From Schistosoma mansoni (lineage: Eukaryota > Platyhelminthes > Trematoda > Strigeidida > Schistosomatidae): DNA of 64,000 bases. Shown in pieces: positions 22,340 to 34,286 of this stretch (the first letter of the stretch is position 1; each line of letters starts with the position of its first letter). Location: positions 20,852,435-20,916,434 of the forward strand of contig NC_031495.1 in NCBI RefSeq assembly GCF_000237925.1, written 5' to 3'. The notes below the pieces were generated by a model. The model was not told the origin of the DNA. It saw only the letters and a program-made list of their open reading frames with translations, and ran no database searches. Position numbers and translations under genes: made by a program.

Positions 22340-22715
22340 ACTTGAAATATCACACAAAGTACACCTGATATCTCGTGCCCGAGAAACGCCTAGAAATTAC
22401 TGCACTACTAAGCATCTTTATTCTTCTTGAACGAAGACTTTTCGGGATATGTTCTGTGGACTCTTTGCTAAAGAAAATAATGCTTAGTAGAGCGATTTCC
22501 AGGAGTCTCAGATACAGTACATCAAGTGGAACTGTAGTGCGAATACAAACATAATTATTGCTAACACGAAAGAGGTATCTGTCAGCCCTTAATTGGGTTA
22601 TTGAACATATTTTACACGAGATTATTATTTTAGCTTCAGGGTAGATTTTATCGCATCCAATGTTAAGTCTTCTAACTTTCTTCGCAACATTATCACTGAT
22701 CAAAATTCAGATGGA
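22340..22715 (-). mobile_element. Penelope-like element fragment (GIY-YIG endonuclease end)
   Basis: A 117-codon minus-strand frame contains TEHIPKSLRSRRIKMLSSAV preceded by a YVCIRT stretch and a basic block. This matches the C-terminal part of Penelope-like retroelement proteins, where a YxC(S/T)C...YIGRT segment is followed by EHIPKSL. The central GIY-YIG part is garbled in this frame and better recognised in another, so the copy is decayed. The reverse transcriptase part is not visible nearby. Confidence 0.45.
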
Positions 22716-23022
22716 TAAAGACGGCCTCTTCCAATGACTATAGCTTCTTTCGGATTGTCCTTAATTTTTCTATGTCTAATATTAAGCCTTAGATCCAGGA
22801 TTTTCAAAATAGAGTATGCGAGAAATTTCGCAAAACTGTCGACGACATTTTTGAAAAAACGATTAGATGGTTTTTAAGTAAAAATTAAAAAAATTTTATA
22901 ACCTTTTGAGTTTAAAACTAAACGAAATGGAAAAGGAAGCTACATATGGATTCGAATTTCATATCTTATAAGAGGCTGTTGACAAAATTGAAGCTAGGGC
23001 TCAATAAGTAAACTTTTGACAG

Positions 23023-24207
23023 GTTGGAAGATTAAGATTCGGTAAATGAAAACAATAAGGGTTGGTTTAGATATAAATTGGTCGATATTGGTAACTACTA
23101 CCTTACCTTACCCACTTCAGACTTGAGAATTCTGTCTAATGAACACGAAATTTGATTGACACACAAAACAAAGGCACGATAATGATGTTGCAGTCAAATA
23201 AATATTACAAAACTTAAGTCCATTGTAAGTGAATAACATAGACAAATATAGAAGACTTGACTGACCCAACAGAGGAACGAATCACTGGCAACTCCACGTA
23301 TGGTTATTCAAGGCCTCAACGGTTTTATTTGCCATACATGTGTGGTCTATCAAAGATACACATATTGAATGTCCCAATCAGACCTATATAATCAATGATT
23401 AATTCAGCGTAACAGAAAATAGCCCACTGTCTAGCAGAGATATGAGAACTGTTTCGTCAATAGCTAATTTTCTACACATTGAAGGACGCTATTTGACCTG
23501 CTGAGAGATTGGATAATATTAGTACGTTTAGTAAATTAATTACCGTCTTTGTAATAATACTCTTTTTTACCATGATACCACCTTTTGAAACCATAGACGT
23601 TAGATATGATAATTCTGAACTTTTGTATTTATCAGTAACTGGGTTCAAATAATTGCTACTTATATCCATGTAAAATGGTTACCTTCACCGACACTTGCTG
23701 TATAAAATCTTAATAACATATATTTATTTATTTAAACACATAAATATTGGTACAAGGAAGCACCAGATACACATGCGCTACACAAATCTCATTTGATTTG
23801 TGTGAGGGCTGTGATACTGCCCGGGCTATAAATTAATTCTTATATGATCTTGCTGAAAACTGACAAACCTTAGGTATAGATGTTCTGAACAATAACATAT
23901 ATAGAGTTAAATATACGGGAAATATTTCTAACTCTATTTTTAACGGCAACAGTAGGAAGTTGTTTTAGTGAACGAAGATAAATTAAATTAACTACACAAA
24001 TCTCTCAGATACCAAGTAATTAAATTTAGGGAGTAAAATAAAATAAATCCATTCATAAATATATACCAACTACCAAAGGTAAATAATATTGTAGAAAATG
24101 GGTTTGTAATTTATATTTGACTGAAAATGAACAGTGTATACAATAAAATAGTAATTCACTATACATATGTGAACATATAAACATACGAAATGTTAGTCTT
24201 TGTATGC
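23023..24207. repeat. Second copy of the 1,185-bp duplicated segment
   Basis: This is the copy that continues into the intact SCO1 terminal exon, so it is probably the genuine location. It includes the LINE-derivative tail at 23721-23826. Confidence 0.85.
23721..23826 (-). mobile_element. 5'-truncated LINE-derivative tail
   Basis: This has a TATTTATTTATTTAAACAC tail, GGTACAAGGAAGCACC and the GTGTGAGGGCTGTGATAC junction. It lies about 370 bp beyond the SCO1 stop codon. Confidence 0.7.
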
Positions 24208-24321
24208 ATTCATTTTTTCTTTAATATTTCGTACTATCTCCTGTACTGATTTATTTTGTCCGTAATAGTCGGAGAATTGTCCTTTCGGATCCAATAAGTA
24301 CATTATAATAGTGTGGTCAAC
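24193..24321 (-). CDS. SCO1: SCO1 exon 6: copper-ligand histidine and stop
   Basis: This encodes [32 protein letters not shown] and ends MNAYKD with TAA at 24195-24193. A stub of this exon is duplicated at the edge of the second gap (about 20805-20819). Confidence 0.95.
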   Translation of the reverse strand, partial: VDHTIIMYLLDPKGQFSDYYGQNKSVQEIVRNIKEKMNAYKD

Positions 24322-27300
24322 CTATAGATATTAAATGTGAACAAATTATAGACATAATTTAAAGTAATATCTCAGAACTGTAACGAAAACATTAAGAGCT
24401 TGAAAGCCAGCTCCACAAATTTTTATCGATCGTTTTTTTAAGTTGGATTAGTTACGACAGATCGATGATAGTAAGTTTGACGGAAAAAAAACACTTGTTC
24501 AGTCTAACAAAAATTAATTCTTAATGTTTGTGTTGACCAATAAGTGCACATAAGTTGTTCTCATATCGTTAATTGATTCAGATAAGAAAATAAAGCATTC
24601 AAACGGACACATAGTAGAATCCACCTTTTCCATTTAAATGGTAAATTGTTTGTAGGTGCAAAACTCCTGGCGATTTAAAACAATATTATTAATCAACAGG
24701 CTTGCTTAAGAATAGTCAACATAGATAAGTTTTGAACGGACATGAACTAATTAGAACACGTACCACCGAAGAAGTGAATGAACTCGACGAAATGTAACGG
24801 AATTTTCATCATTTCTTCTATATGCATAATGGCATGAGATACATGTTATTCACATATACAAGCGTCGAGAAAACCAATCGAAGATGTGGTTTAGTGGTTG
24901 AAAAACTCTACTCTCAACCAATAGGTCATAACAGTAACTCAACAATGAGAACACAAAACTGAATATGGCTATGAACTTGCAATAAATAAACGGACGTAAT
25001 GAAATTGATCTTTTTACACAGTGACATTAAAATATCACAGATGAACTTATGTTTTGAAGTATACTTGTCCGGAAACGGATATCGAGTGTACCTCTTAAGA
25101 AAAACAGCTTTATGATACCTATGAACCATAAACGATTTTCCCTGTGAGAATTAAAAACAAATCAACGACAAATAGAAAAAAGATGACGATTAGAAATTGG
25201 ACTTTATGGTATATAGTGTGAAAACTAGTCGACTCCTGACAAATGTTACTGCATGTGGCTGCCTGACTGACTGATATATGCTACTATCAAAATATTAAGC
25301 GAAGAAATTAGTTACTAAGCATAAAATCTAGTTGAATCAAGTGTTTGCGAAGTTCAACTTTACAGACGAATCAACATTCATTTTTTTAATCTTTTAATTA
25401 TTTATTTATTTGAACATATAAATATTGGTACGAGGGGACATGAAATATATATGCGCCACGCAATAAAAATGAGACTGAAGAGATGGGGAATGGAAGGTGA
25501 GTATAATCAAAAAAGAAAAGTAACAATGAACAGAAATTAGTGTATGAGTGTTTGGTCGCCCTGAATCTAACTCCAGCAATATCTTTTTTGTTGAAATATG
25601 TTATATCTAGAGCTTTAGATTCTTTCTATACCGCGTACTACTAGACTACTTGAACGATTGAACCCGCAATAGGGAAGCTACACGTAGTGATTCTGGAATA
25701 TTCCTCCAAAAGCTGATTGGATGGAATATGTTCGGCTCCTTCTGAGCTTCTTAGAGCTTTCTCACGTTCACCTGTGGACTGTCCTCACGCATACCCTTCT
25801 TCAATAGACAATCCCAGAGAACAGTCCTTTCCGACCAATCGAAGGCATTGCTGATGTCAAGAAACACTACGATTGTTGGCCTGTAATAAGTATGACGTTG
25901 GTTTACAATTTAGTGGAGGGTGAAGATATGATCAATACATACTCGAGGGGAAAGAAAACCACCCTGCTCCTCGCGAGTCAGTCTTTCTCAGGTTTGGAAG
26001 ATCTATGAAGTATGACATAAGCCATTAGTTTGGACGCAATCGGAAGTAAACTTATCCCCCGATAGTTGTTTTATAGATGATGTGAACCCTTTCTAAAGTC
26101 ACTGACAAGTGGACTGAGCCATGTTGGTAGGTGTAGACTACCTGGTTGGGATCTGCGAGATGATAACAACCGATGGTTAGAGACCTTGAATGACATGGCT
26201 CAAAATCGTTTGCAATGGCGAAGGTGAATCCACTCTTTGTGTTCTTCCAAACTCTAATCTTCTGAATTCCCTATACCCCTTTCTTTTTTCTCTTTTCAAA
26301 TTTATTTCACTGGATTATACTCCTTCAATAACATCTTCAAACCTTAATCTTTCCTAATGCTGCTTATACTCTTACTACTCCTACCATTATGGATTTGAAT
26401 CGAAAACTGCATCTCTGTGCTAATGTGGTATGGCAACTCGAACTGATGTACGTACGTACAAAGTTCTACGTTTTGACTGACTAAGTCAGTTCGCTAACCA
26501 GGTCTCCACCACCTTTAAAGAGGGTGGGATTAAGTCAGTCAAGCCTGGTGATTTGTGGCGCTTCAAGAGTTGGAATTCTTTGAGGACTTCCGCCTCGTTA
26601 GGTGGATCAGTCGTTACCTGCCACGAAGGGCAGGACAGTCTGGTCGACGTCACCGAGGCACCAGACCAGTTTAACTGCCCCTCGAAAAACGCTGCCAAGA
26701 TATCAGCAGATGTTATTGATTGATATCCTGTCGGCTTCACAGATTGTTCCATCCGCAGTAGACTTCTTACTGTCGGCGATTTGGATGATTTGAAAGCTAG
26801 TGAACACTCAAAACCCAACATCCTAAATCCAATCTCCACAATTTCATAAAACCAAAACCATTTATCAATACTTTTAACACTAATTTATTATACGTGTTAG
26901 TCGTAACATAGATTCAATGTACTGAATGACCATTAAACACCGAAAAAACTTACAATATAATCGCCATCAGCATCTTTTGGACCTGGACTGTAATAAATAC
27001 GATAGAGCTTAGAAACTTTATCAATTTCCTTTTTAGTACCAGTCAGCCCAGTCAAACGTGGTGAAAAGTCTACAGCCAAAAATGAGAAAGAAACCATTAT
27101 TTTATCACTAAAAAAAGATCTTACCACACATAACAAAAGTTCTAATTAATCTAGCTGACCTAGTTACAGGACTTACTATAGTCAATTATACGGTGATTGT
27201 TATTATCCATTGTACTCATACAACACAATATGTTGACACTGCATATAAAATTATAGGGATTTAAAATAGGAGTCAGTGAGTTACACTTGGTGAAAGTATT

Positions 27301-30300
27301 GCATGCAGTAACGTGTACGAATCTAGGCAATATTAAGCACGGGATACCATTGCCAATACTCACCAAATAAGATAATTGCTTTTCAGTTTCCCCACGTATA
27401 ATAACTTGAGTGGGAGTATTGGTTGCAAGAGATTACAATTAACCAAGACTCTCAGCAGAATTAGAATTATTATTATGACAGCAGTGAACAACTCATTTTT
27501 ACTAGCTTTTTTTGTCATGAGAATTTTGGTACAATAGGACACCAAAAAAAAATATGTTATACAGGGTGCACCACGCTAACCGCTTATTACGGACGACGCC
27601 TTATAATATACACATTATCATAAAAAAGGTAAAAACAATAATATCCCTCAAGTGCTTGGTTTACAAAATTAAACCTATTCAAAAACATTAGTTAAAGACA
27701 TGAACAGCTACTTCTTTCAAATAAGATTATGATTTCACTTAATGCACCGGAGATAAATAAATTCGACTCATGGTTTGTCTCTGATTAAGTGTTATTAACT
27801 GTGGTACTTCGAACGGTAACCTTTTGAACAAATGAGTTAAGCTTTCAGGTTTTATAGTTATTTTCTACTTATCTCCACACTGCCCCCAAATGCCCTGGTA
27901 CGGCCGAGAGTGGGGTAAGTCCGCTCTCTCTCTCTCTCTCTCTCGAAATGCTCTCACATGGCCACGCGTATATAGCCTCTGCCAGGGAAGTCCTACTCAC
28001 TGCCTTCTCGTGGCATTACTGTTGTTTACGAAACTGAGAGGATGAAAAGCGAATGTCCGGCGCTTTAACCGGGTTGGTTGACACGGAGCGTCCACCTAGG
28101 GGAGTTGGAAAACCCTGATTCCAAACCAATGGTGCACATGGACTTCAGTATTCTGAGGGAACAAATGGCGCATGAATCAACCGTTGGTCACTGGCTACCA
28201 TGAGACTGTATCTCCTCACGATGCTCCGCTGCTTTGTGGATCAGATCTTTAGGTCAAAGGCTCGGGGTGTAGTCCCCTAAGAAAACCACCTGCTTCGGCT
28301 TGGGCACCCGGGCAGTATCACAGCCCTCACACAAATCAAATGAGATTTGTGTGGCGCATATGTATCTGGTGCCCCTTTGTACCAATATTTATGTATTTAA
28401 ATAATAATAATAATAATAATAATAAATATCTCCACTCTGTAAACTTTTTTCCCGCTACAGTGAATAAATGAATTTAAATAGTCACGAATGACTTTTAAGT
28501 AGGGAACATGGTGTTTCGAATTTCATCTTTTTGTTCACGACTGGGATTTGACCGACATTTAATTATATTTATCAGTACAAATACTAGACAAATACTAGAA
28601 ATACTAGACTGGATAGTTAAAATTAATCTGTATTAGGATTCATACTCGAGTATTATAACTATATAGCAACTATCCTACACCCAATTTCGATTATGGTTAA
28701 TTTTGGTTAACCCCTTTTACTAACTTACTTAACAGACATTGTCATTTGGATAGTAACAATTCGCATATATCTTTGTATTGTTATGATCACTAGAGCACAT
28801 GACAGACTCTAGCCAAGACGATTGCTTAAGTATCATTCGATGACTCATCCTCCTCCCCATATATGTATGCACTCAAATCTTATTATTAGCTTTCACTTTG
28901 TCTTACTGTGCCCCTATACAATTTGACTATAAATTTGCCTATTTAGTTGCTCGCGCTTGCTCGCTCATACTTTCTCATACTTCGCTCGATGTGCTTGTAG
29001 CTTTGTGGCCTGTGTCATTTGATAATAAACTGTAGTTGCAGCTTCTCTTTGCCTTCTGATTCTATGCACCGTTGAGATTTGTGTTATAACGGTTATCGAG
29101 GTGAAGGATTAGCAAAGCATTGCACTACAACTATTCACATTCATCAGTAAGATTTATATGCAATCTTGGGCATCATAAGCGATCAAGGATTTTACCATAC
29201 ACTACTGCAACAAAAAGTGTTACCACCGAACGGTTCAAGACATTACAACGAAAATAAATATCTTGTAGAAGGACACAAAAGTCCTGTAAAATTAACAACC
29301 TTTGATTATTGTTACGAAATAATTGTCTCTAATTGCTAGACAGTACATTAAAATACAATAAATCTAAAATGAAAACTTTTTTATTACCTTTAACGTACTT
29401 GGCTAAAACATCTGGGGTATCACGTTCGCTGTCGACAGACACAAATACAGGCACTAAGGGGTACTTGGGCTTTTCAATAAGCACTGTAAGAAAAAGCATA
29501 TTTGTAACGTTTAAAGCACTGGTAATATTAAAATATTGGATGAGTCGATGGTTTATAAAATCGATAAACTAGGTTTCACAATGAGTACAGCAACCACTAT
29601 CTTAATTCAAGTTTTTACAGAAACGAAAGTCTTAATGAGAACTAAAGAGGGGTGTTCATCTAAATCATTTTAGTTTTTCATATTTCTTTAACTGATGTTT
29701 AAAAATTTAAGTGTAAAGCTACTAAATGGTTTGATTTGGTATTTTTCATATATACGGGACAAGATAATTAGATTAACCCATTGTGTTAATAAATAAAAAT
29801 AGAATTCAGTGAAATTTTCTTTTCTTCATATCTGTTTAGTTGACAATCGTCTCCCATATTTTTGACCTGGAAATTATTTTCATCCTGAGATGAAGATTTG
29901 TGGCTCAGCTGGATAATTTAGGTGGGGTATGTTTTCAGTACTCTATCTAAGATCTCAACATCGCTTATATCAATGCATGTAGACAACTACGGACACACAT
30001 CCGAGAAGTTTTAGAAGCTTGACGCTCAGGTTGATTAGCAATCAGCAAACACATTGAAATAAATCCAGTCTATTAACCAATCAGGAAAATCACGGACAAA
30101 TATAGGACCAAGAATCAAATCAAAGGGAGATACAATCAAAATAAAGAGGTAGACAGTGACAAGTTAAAGGTCGACAGTAACCAATCAAGACCGAGGTCGA
30201 TAGGATAAGCTGTGAATCATATGTAGGGAAGTTCAAACAATTCACGTGTACCTGAAGTTTGTGTTATGTTGTTCAGAGGAACAATAAAAGCTTCACGTCC

Positions 30301-33300
30301 AAACCATCCAGCTCAGAGAACAAAGCCCCACCTCTTTTCATCCTCCTATTCTTCTCGACCCCCTTGGTCATTACGCAACATTCGTTTAGTGTTTGAAATC
30401 TAGGATCACTTTATAATGCAATCTCTTCTATGCTTAACTATAAATACGAATATACAACTTAAGTAAATGATTTTGTTGAACAGGATGAGATACTTAACTG
30501 AAAACAATTGCGTTTGATTTCTACAAAACAGGAATGCTTTGTGAAGATTATAGCTTACAGATGATTAATCGACTTGAACAACAACACACTACACAAGAAT
30601 GAGGATAATTCGGTGGGAAATAAGTGACTAAGGAATGCGTCTAACTGCATTGCCAATCAAGAAAAACAACTTTAAATATACTTCATTTTATTGATTAAAC
30701 ACAAAATTCATACATAATGAGTCAAAAGTGACGTGTTTAAAAACAAGCAGTCACACGGGCAACGGATTTATTTACATTTAAAAATGATTTTTACCAGTGA
30801 TCCACCAAAATTATTTATTCGCTTATGTACTACTTAAAGATTTTGCTACAACAACGGATCAAAGAATAGGTTATACAAAGTGGAATAAAACTATAAATAG
30901 GAAAGAGATAGGTAACACAACCAATCAATCAGTCAACAAAAATTGTATTTGATAGTGTTATAATTTCTCTTATTACGACCTGGATACCCTTATTGCCTCG
31001 TATTCTTGAAAAACACTTCACTCGAAAAGTCCCCGAACCAGAACACGGCTGAACAGGAACGAAATTACATTCCAAATAACAAGAGTAGATGGAAGTAGGA
31101 ATCACAATAAGAAGATTCCAAAGTCTTCTTCAAGTATCCACTAGCGCTAACTAGATAAAAAATAGCCAAACAGTGTGCCCCAACACAGTCCTGAACGGAA
31201 CGTGCTTTAATCCAATCTATATCCCACTAACAAAGCAATACCCCAATCAAAACATAATGGAGAAAAATTTCTCATCGTTAAGAAGGCTGATCTTTTTTCA
31301 AGGATATGTAATAAAAAGCCTACTTACTGTATACTCGATGTTTCACAACCAAACTCGCGTTACGATGATGCAAAAGTCATATCTAGCTTTTTTCTGTAGG
31401 TCAATTGATTTAATATACAATGTCACCATCAGTATTCATAGTTAGCAAAGTATGTTGACTTTCCAACTATTTCTAACAACTCATCATAAAAGTTGGGTCT
31501 TGTTTTATCTAAACACATAAATATTGGTATAAAGGGGCACCAGATACATATGCGCCACACAAATCTTATTTGATTTGTGTGAGGGATGTGATACTGCCCG
31601 GGTGCCCAAACTGAAGCAGGTGGTTTTCTTAGGGGACCACATCCGGAGCATTTGACCTAAAGGTCTGATCTACAAAGCAGTGGGGCATCGTGAGGAGATG
31701 TAGTCCCATGGTAGCCGGTGATCAACGATTGATTCATGCGCCATTTGTTCCTTCAGGATACTGGAGCCCATGTGCACCATTGGTTAGGGGGCAAAAAGTT
31801 GGGTCAGGCTATATACTTTTCCCAATCCTGAAATACTTTGCACCTTGAATGTCAAAAGTACATGTTACACTTACCAGAAATAATTGCCAGTTGGTTGAAT
31901 GCATTCTAGATAGACTATCATCCTAGAGCAAGATAATTTCACTGGTATTACTCCTATATAAGTACCTTAAAAGTGATCTTATTCGTTCTTTATGAACATA
32001 AGAAATAAATATCATCACTTTATCACAACAATACAAAAATAACATTTCAAACAAATGAACATTTTGGAGTAGACCTGAAATCCCGAAATACTTATTGGTT
32101 GAAGTATGAAAAAATTGAAAAAAGCATAAGAAATACCTATTGACTTAATGTGATGCCAAAATAAACCATAACATTCATGAAATCAGCTGTTAAGACTATA
32201 GAACTACACTGAACAAGATCGCAAAATTATATACTATGCAACAAAGACGGTCATATACAATAAAATCACTGAAACTTATTTCCTAAACTTACTTATTCTG
32301 TCAGACACTTCCACAAGTCTCTCTATTTGTTCTGGGCATATATCTGGACATCGGCAGAACCCAAAGTACAACAGAACCCATTTCCCGCGGAAATCAGATA
32401 ATTTACATGGGTTCCCGTTATGATCAATTAAATTGAAATCCCCACCAATAGATGGCAGACCATATTTTCCCTCTGATAATTCTGTTGCTAAAATGTTAGA
32501 AACAATAAATTGGACGTTTGTAACAGTTAACTGAGATTTCTAACCGCCACCAACAATTGAAAAATATTCAGAAAAGTCAACTTGTAAATTTCAAAAAATT
32601 GGCAGATGGAGTCCCATAAACAGCGTTATTTACAAATCGACTTGAGATTCAGGTTAAAAATAATCTGACCATGATGCTGAGATACATTTATAAAGAACAA
32701 AAATATCTGATTATCTGTGTGGAAACTAAATTAGTTCGAGAAATATGTAGTGAACGGAAAGATGAGTAGAGAGCTATTCATTAGCAGCAAAAGTTGCATG
32801 GTGTTTTATTAGCTTAAGCAACCAATTTCCAACAAATTGGTTGGAGGTTCTAATTCTGTTTGCCTTTCAGTTGGGTAGTCAGTATAATTAGCCCTCATTA
32901 TAAATAGGGTTACAGTATATAGTGTTAACAGGCGTAAGTATATGAAGTGTAAAATTGCCCACCAAGTACACTTAAAAAGTTACACACTGCAACTAGCAGC
33001 ATATGAAGCTAATGAACTACTGAGATATTCACAATAATTCAATGGTGTTATAACCTCGACAAAGTTGTGGAAATAAATAAGGAAACATTGGTAGTGCTTT
33101 TAAAGCACGACCACTGAAAACCGACAAAGATGGTTAAATAGTATTGCTGAGGTGCCTGTTTCTGATAATCTATGTAAGAGGCTGTTAGATTTAACCAAGA
33201 GTGAGACACATGAGTTGTTGGTACATAACTTAATGATCACGTAAGGGTCTCATTATGCATCCAACTTGATTAACCCGGACCACGTCAAGTTTTATATTCA

Positions 33301-34286
33301 CCTGCGCGCAGTGAATTCAAAAGTTGGTAGTCCGAATTTGAGCATCACCTGCAAGGTGCTGAAACAAATGATTTTGTTTAGTCAGAATAACTTTGTTAAC
33401 TCGATACATTGAGCTACTCACCTTAAAACCTCTAATTTTCAAGACTTTCCACCTTGTGGTTTCATTCTAAACAAACGTCGTTCATAAAATACCGTATCAA
33501 CCACCCAAAGTATATTTACTACTTATTATTTATTTGAACATAAATATTGGTACAAAGTGGCATAAAAATATATATGGGCGACAAACACCTGTGAATTTTG
33601 TGGCCTGGAATACTGTCTGGATACCCAAACTGATGCAGGTAGTTTTCTTAGGGGGACGATCCACGAACCTTTGTTGACCTAAAGGTCTAATCCACAAGGT
33701 AGTAGAGCAACGCTAGGAGGTGCAGTCCCATAGTAGTCGGCGACCAAGGATAAGTACAGACACCATTTGCTTCCACAGGATCCTGGAGCCCATGTGCACC
33801 ACTGGCTTGGAACCAGGGTTTTTTGACTTTCCTAGGTGAGTCTTCCGTACTCACCGACGCAGTTGAAGGGTCGGACATCCGCACCTTAAGTCACTCACTC
33901 GCAATGGTAACGTTATGTGACTGCTAACATGACGATATTGAGAATGACACATAAACCAAGATAAACAAAGCCACATATGTTTACTCTACACTCGATAAAA
34001 TTACATAGCAGTGGATGAAATGGATCAATTACAAAAGGAAAATTCTAGTTAGTATACTTAGATCCACAAAATTAGTTACTAACCTTTCATGAAGTCTCTT
34101 GTCAGAGAGACTGCGGCTACGGTGGCTGACCCTGCAATGACGATATAAGAGCACCATTGTATATAACGCATCCGCTGGAAAGTATGGTGATAGAATGAAG
34201 AGGCCTACCTCTTCTGGACTAAGAGTTGACCTGAACCTGACAGGAATAAGACTTCGAGACAACACTTTACTGAACTCTTTGATCAT
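24193..34286 (-). CDS. SCO1: SCO1/SCO2-type cytochrome c oxidase assembly copper chaperone (complete)
   Basis: The protein delivers copper to the CuA site of cytochrome c oxidase subunit 2 at the mitochondrial inner membrane. Six exons on the minus strand join in phase to 705 nt (234 aa): 34209-34286, 34084-34174, 32293-32487, 29388-29483, 26954-27069 and 24193-24321. Residues 1-26 form a basic presequence ([20 protein letters not shown]). A membrane helix follows ([19 protein letters not shown]), then a thioredoxin-fold domain. The copper ligands are present: CPDIC within [12 protein letters not shown] and the histidine of [21 protein letters not shown] and [20 protein letters not shown] are SCO signatures. 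It is somewhat shorter than human SCO1 (301 aa), mainly at the N terminus. The first intron is 34 nt and the others are 1.6-2.9 kb, full of repeats. SCO1 and SCO2 cannot be told apart here. Confidence 0.93.
25396..26840 (-). mobile_element. Decayed, internally deleted copy of the RTE LINE
   Basis: The segment lies in the SCO1 intron before exon 6. It has the LINE 3' tail (25396-25465), then a piece matching 11092-11400 of the intact LINE (25795-26100), then a piece matching 11486-11700 (26486-26700) encoding the reverse-transcriptase entry ([15 protein letters not shown] equivalent). It is broken by frameshifts and deletions and interrupted by an opposite-strand LINE end. Confidence 0.7.
26105..26480 (+). 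mobile_element. 3' end of a second RTE-like LINE nested in the first
   Basis: On the plus strand a frame reads [13 protein letters not shown] then a stop, the same C-terminal block as the intact LINE. A 3' UTR of ~260 bp follows, with GGTATGGCAACTCGAACTG and a GACTGA-type tail. The 3' UTR differs from the intact LINE, so this is a related SR2-like family inserted in the opposite direction. Confidence 0.55.
26954..27069 (-). CDS. SCO1: SCO1 exon 5
   Basis: This encodes [17 protein letters not shown] and [18 protein letters not shown]. It is entered in phase 1 and left in phase 0 at GTAAGT. Confidence 0.95.
27879..28426 (+). mobile_element. Non-autonomous RTE derivative, full length, with target duplication
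   Basis: TATCTCCAC occurs at 27870-27878 and 28427-28435. Between them lies a complete copy beginning TGCCCCCAAATGCC and ending TGTATTTAAATAATAATAA. An internal CT microsatellite is at about 27922-27952. It sits antisense to SCO1. Confidence 0.85.
28779..29129 (+). mobile_element. Probable solo LTR of a gypsy-like fossil
   Basis: A ~351-bp segment starts TGTTATGATC and ends CACTACA. It has an AATAAAC poly(A)-type signal and a CTTGCTCGCTCATAC stretch resembling the LTR of the young element at 35 kb. No internal region follows. I could not find a clean flanking duplication, so the ends are tentative. Confidence 0.4.
29388..29483 (-). CDS. SCO1: SCO1 exon 4
   Basis: This encodes [19 protein letters not shown] and [10 protein letters not shown], collinear with human SCO1. 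It is bounded by CTTACAG and GTAATA. Confidence 0.93.
30864..31423. repeat. Inverted 560-bp near-identical duplicate, right copy
   Basis: This is the reverse complement of 18875-19434, with about three differences. It lies in the SCO1 intron between exons 3 and 4. Beyond 31423 the similarity continues only weakly (TATGTTGACTTTCCA). Confidence 0.85.
31505..31790 (-). mobile_element. 5'-truncated non-autonomous RTE derivative
   Basis: It runs from the AAACACATAAATATTGGTA tail to GTGCACCATTGGTTAGGG, where similarity stops mid-element. Confidence 0.75.
32293..32487 (-). CDS. SCO1: SCO1 exon 3: copper-binding CxxxC
   Basis: This encodes [26 protein letters not shown] and [14 protein letters not shown], the start of the thioredoxin-like fold with both metal-binding cysteines. 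Confidence 0.95.
33524..33905 (-). mobile_element. Diverged non-autonomous RTE derivative
   Basis: The copy is recognisable from TTGAACATAAATATTGGTAC to GTCGGACATCCGC, with many substitutions and short indels. It is older than the copies at 16 and 28 kb. Confidence 0.65.
34084..34174 (-). CDS. SCO1: SCO1 exon 2: membrane anchor
   Basis: Thirty codons and one base encode [15 protein letters not shown] through LTRDFMK, a single hydrophobic helix as in SCO proteins. The phase-1 end joins to CA of exon 3 to make Ala. Confidence 0.85.
34209..34286 (-). CDS. SCO1: SCO1 exon 1: start codon and mitochondrial presequence
   Basis: The ATG at 34286 opens 26 codons rich in Arg, Lys and Ser without acidic clusters, ending at the GAG|GTAGGC donor. 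The next intron is only 34 nt (34175-34208, ending TTTCCAG). Such tiny 5' introns are a schistosome habit. Confidence 0.82.

Larger units (their letters stand above)
27070..29387 (-). other. SCO1 intron with LINE derivative and probable solo LTR
   Basis: It contains the repeat copy at 27879-28426 and the LTR-like segment at 28779-29129. The remaining ~1.4 kb shows no recognised feature. Confidence 0.6.
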
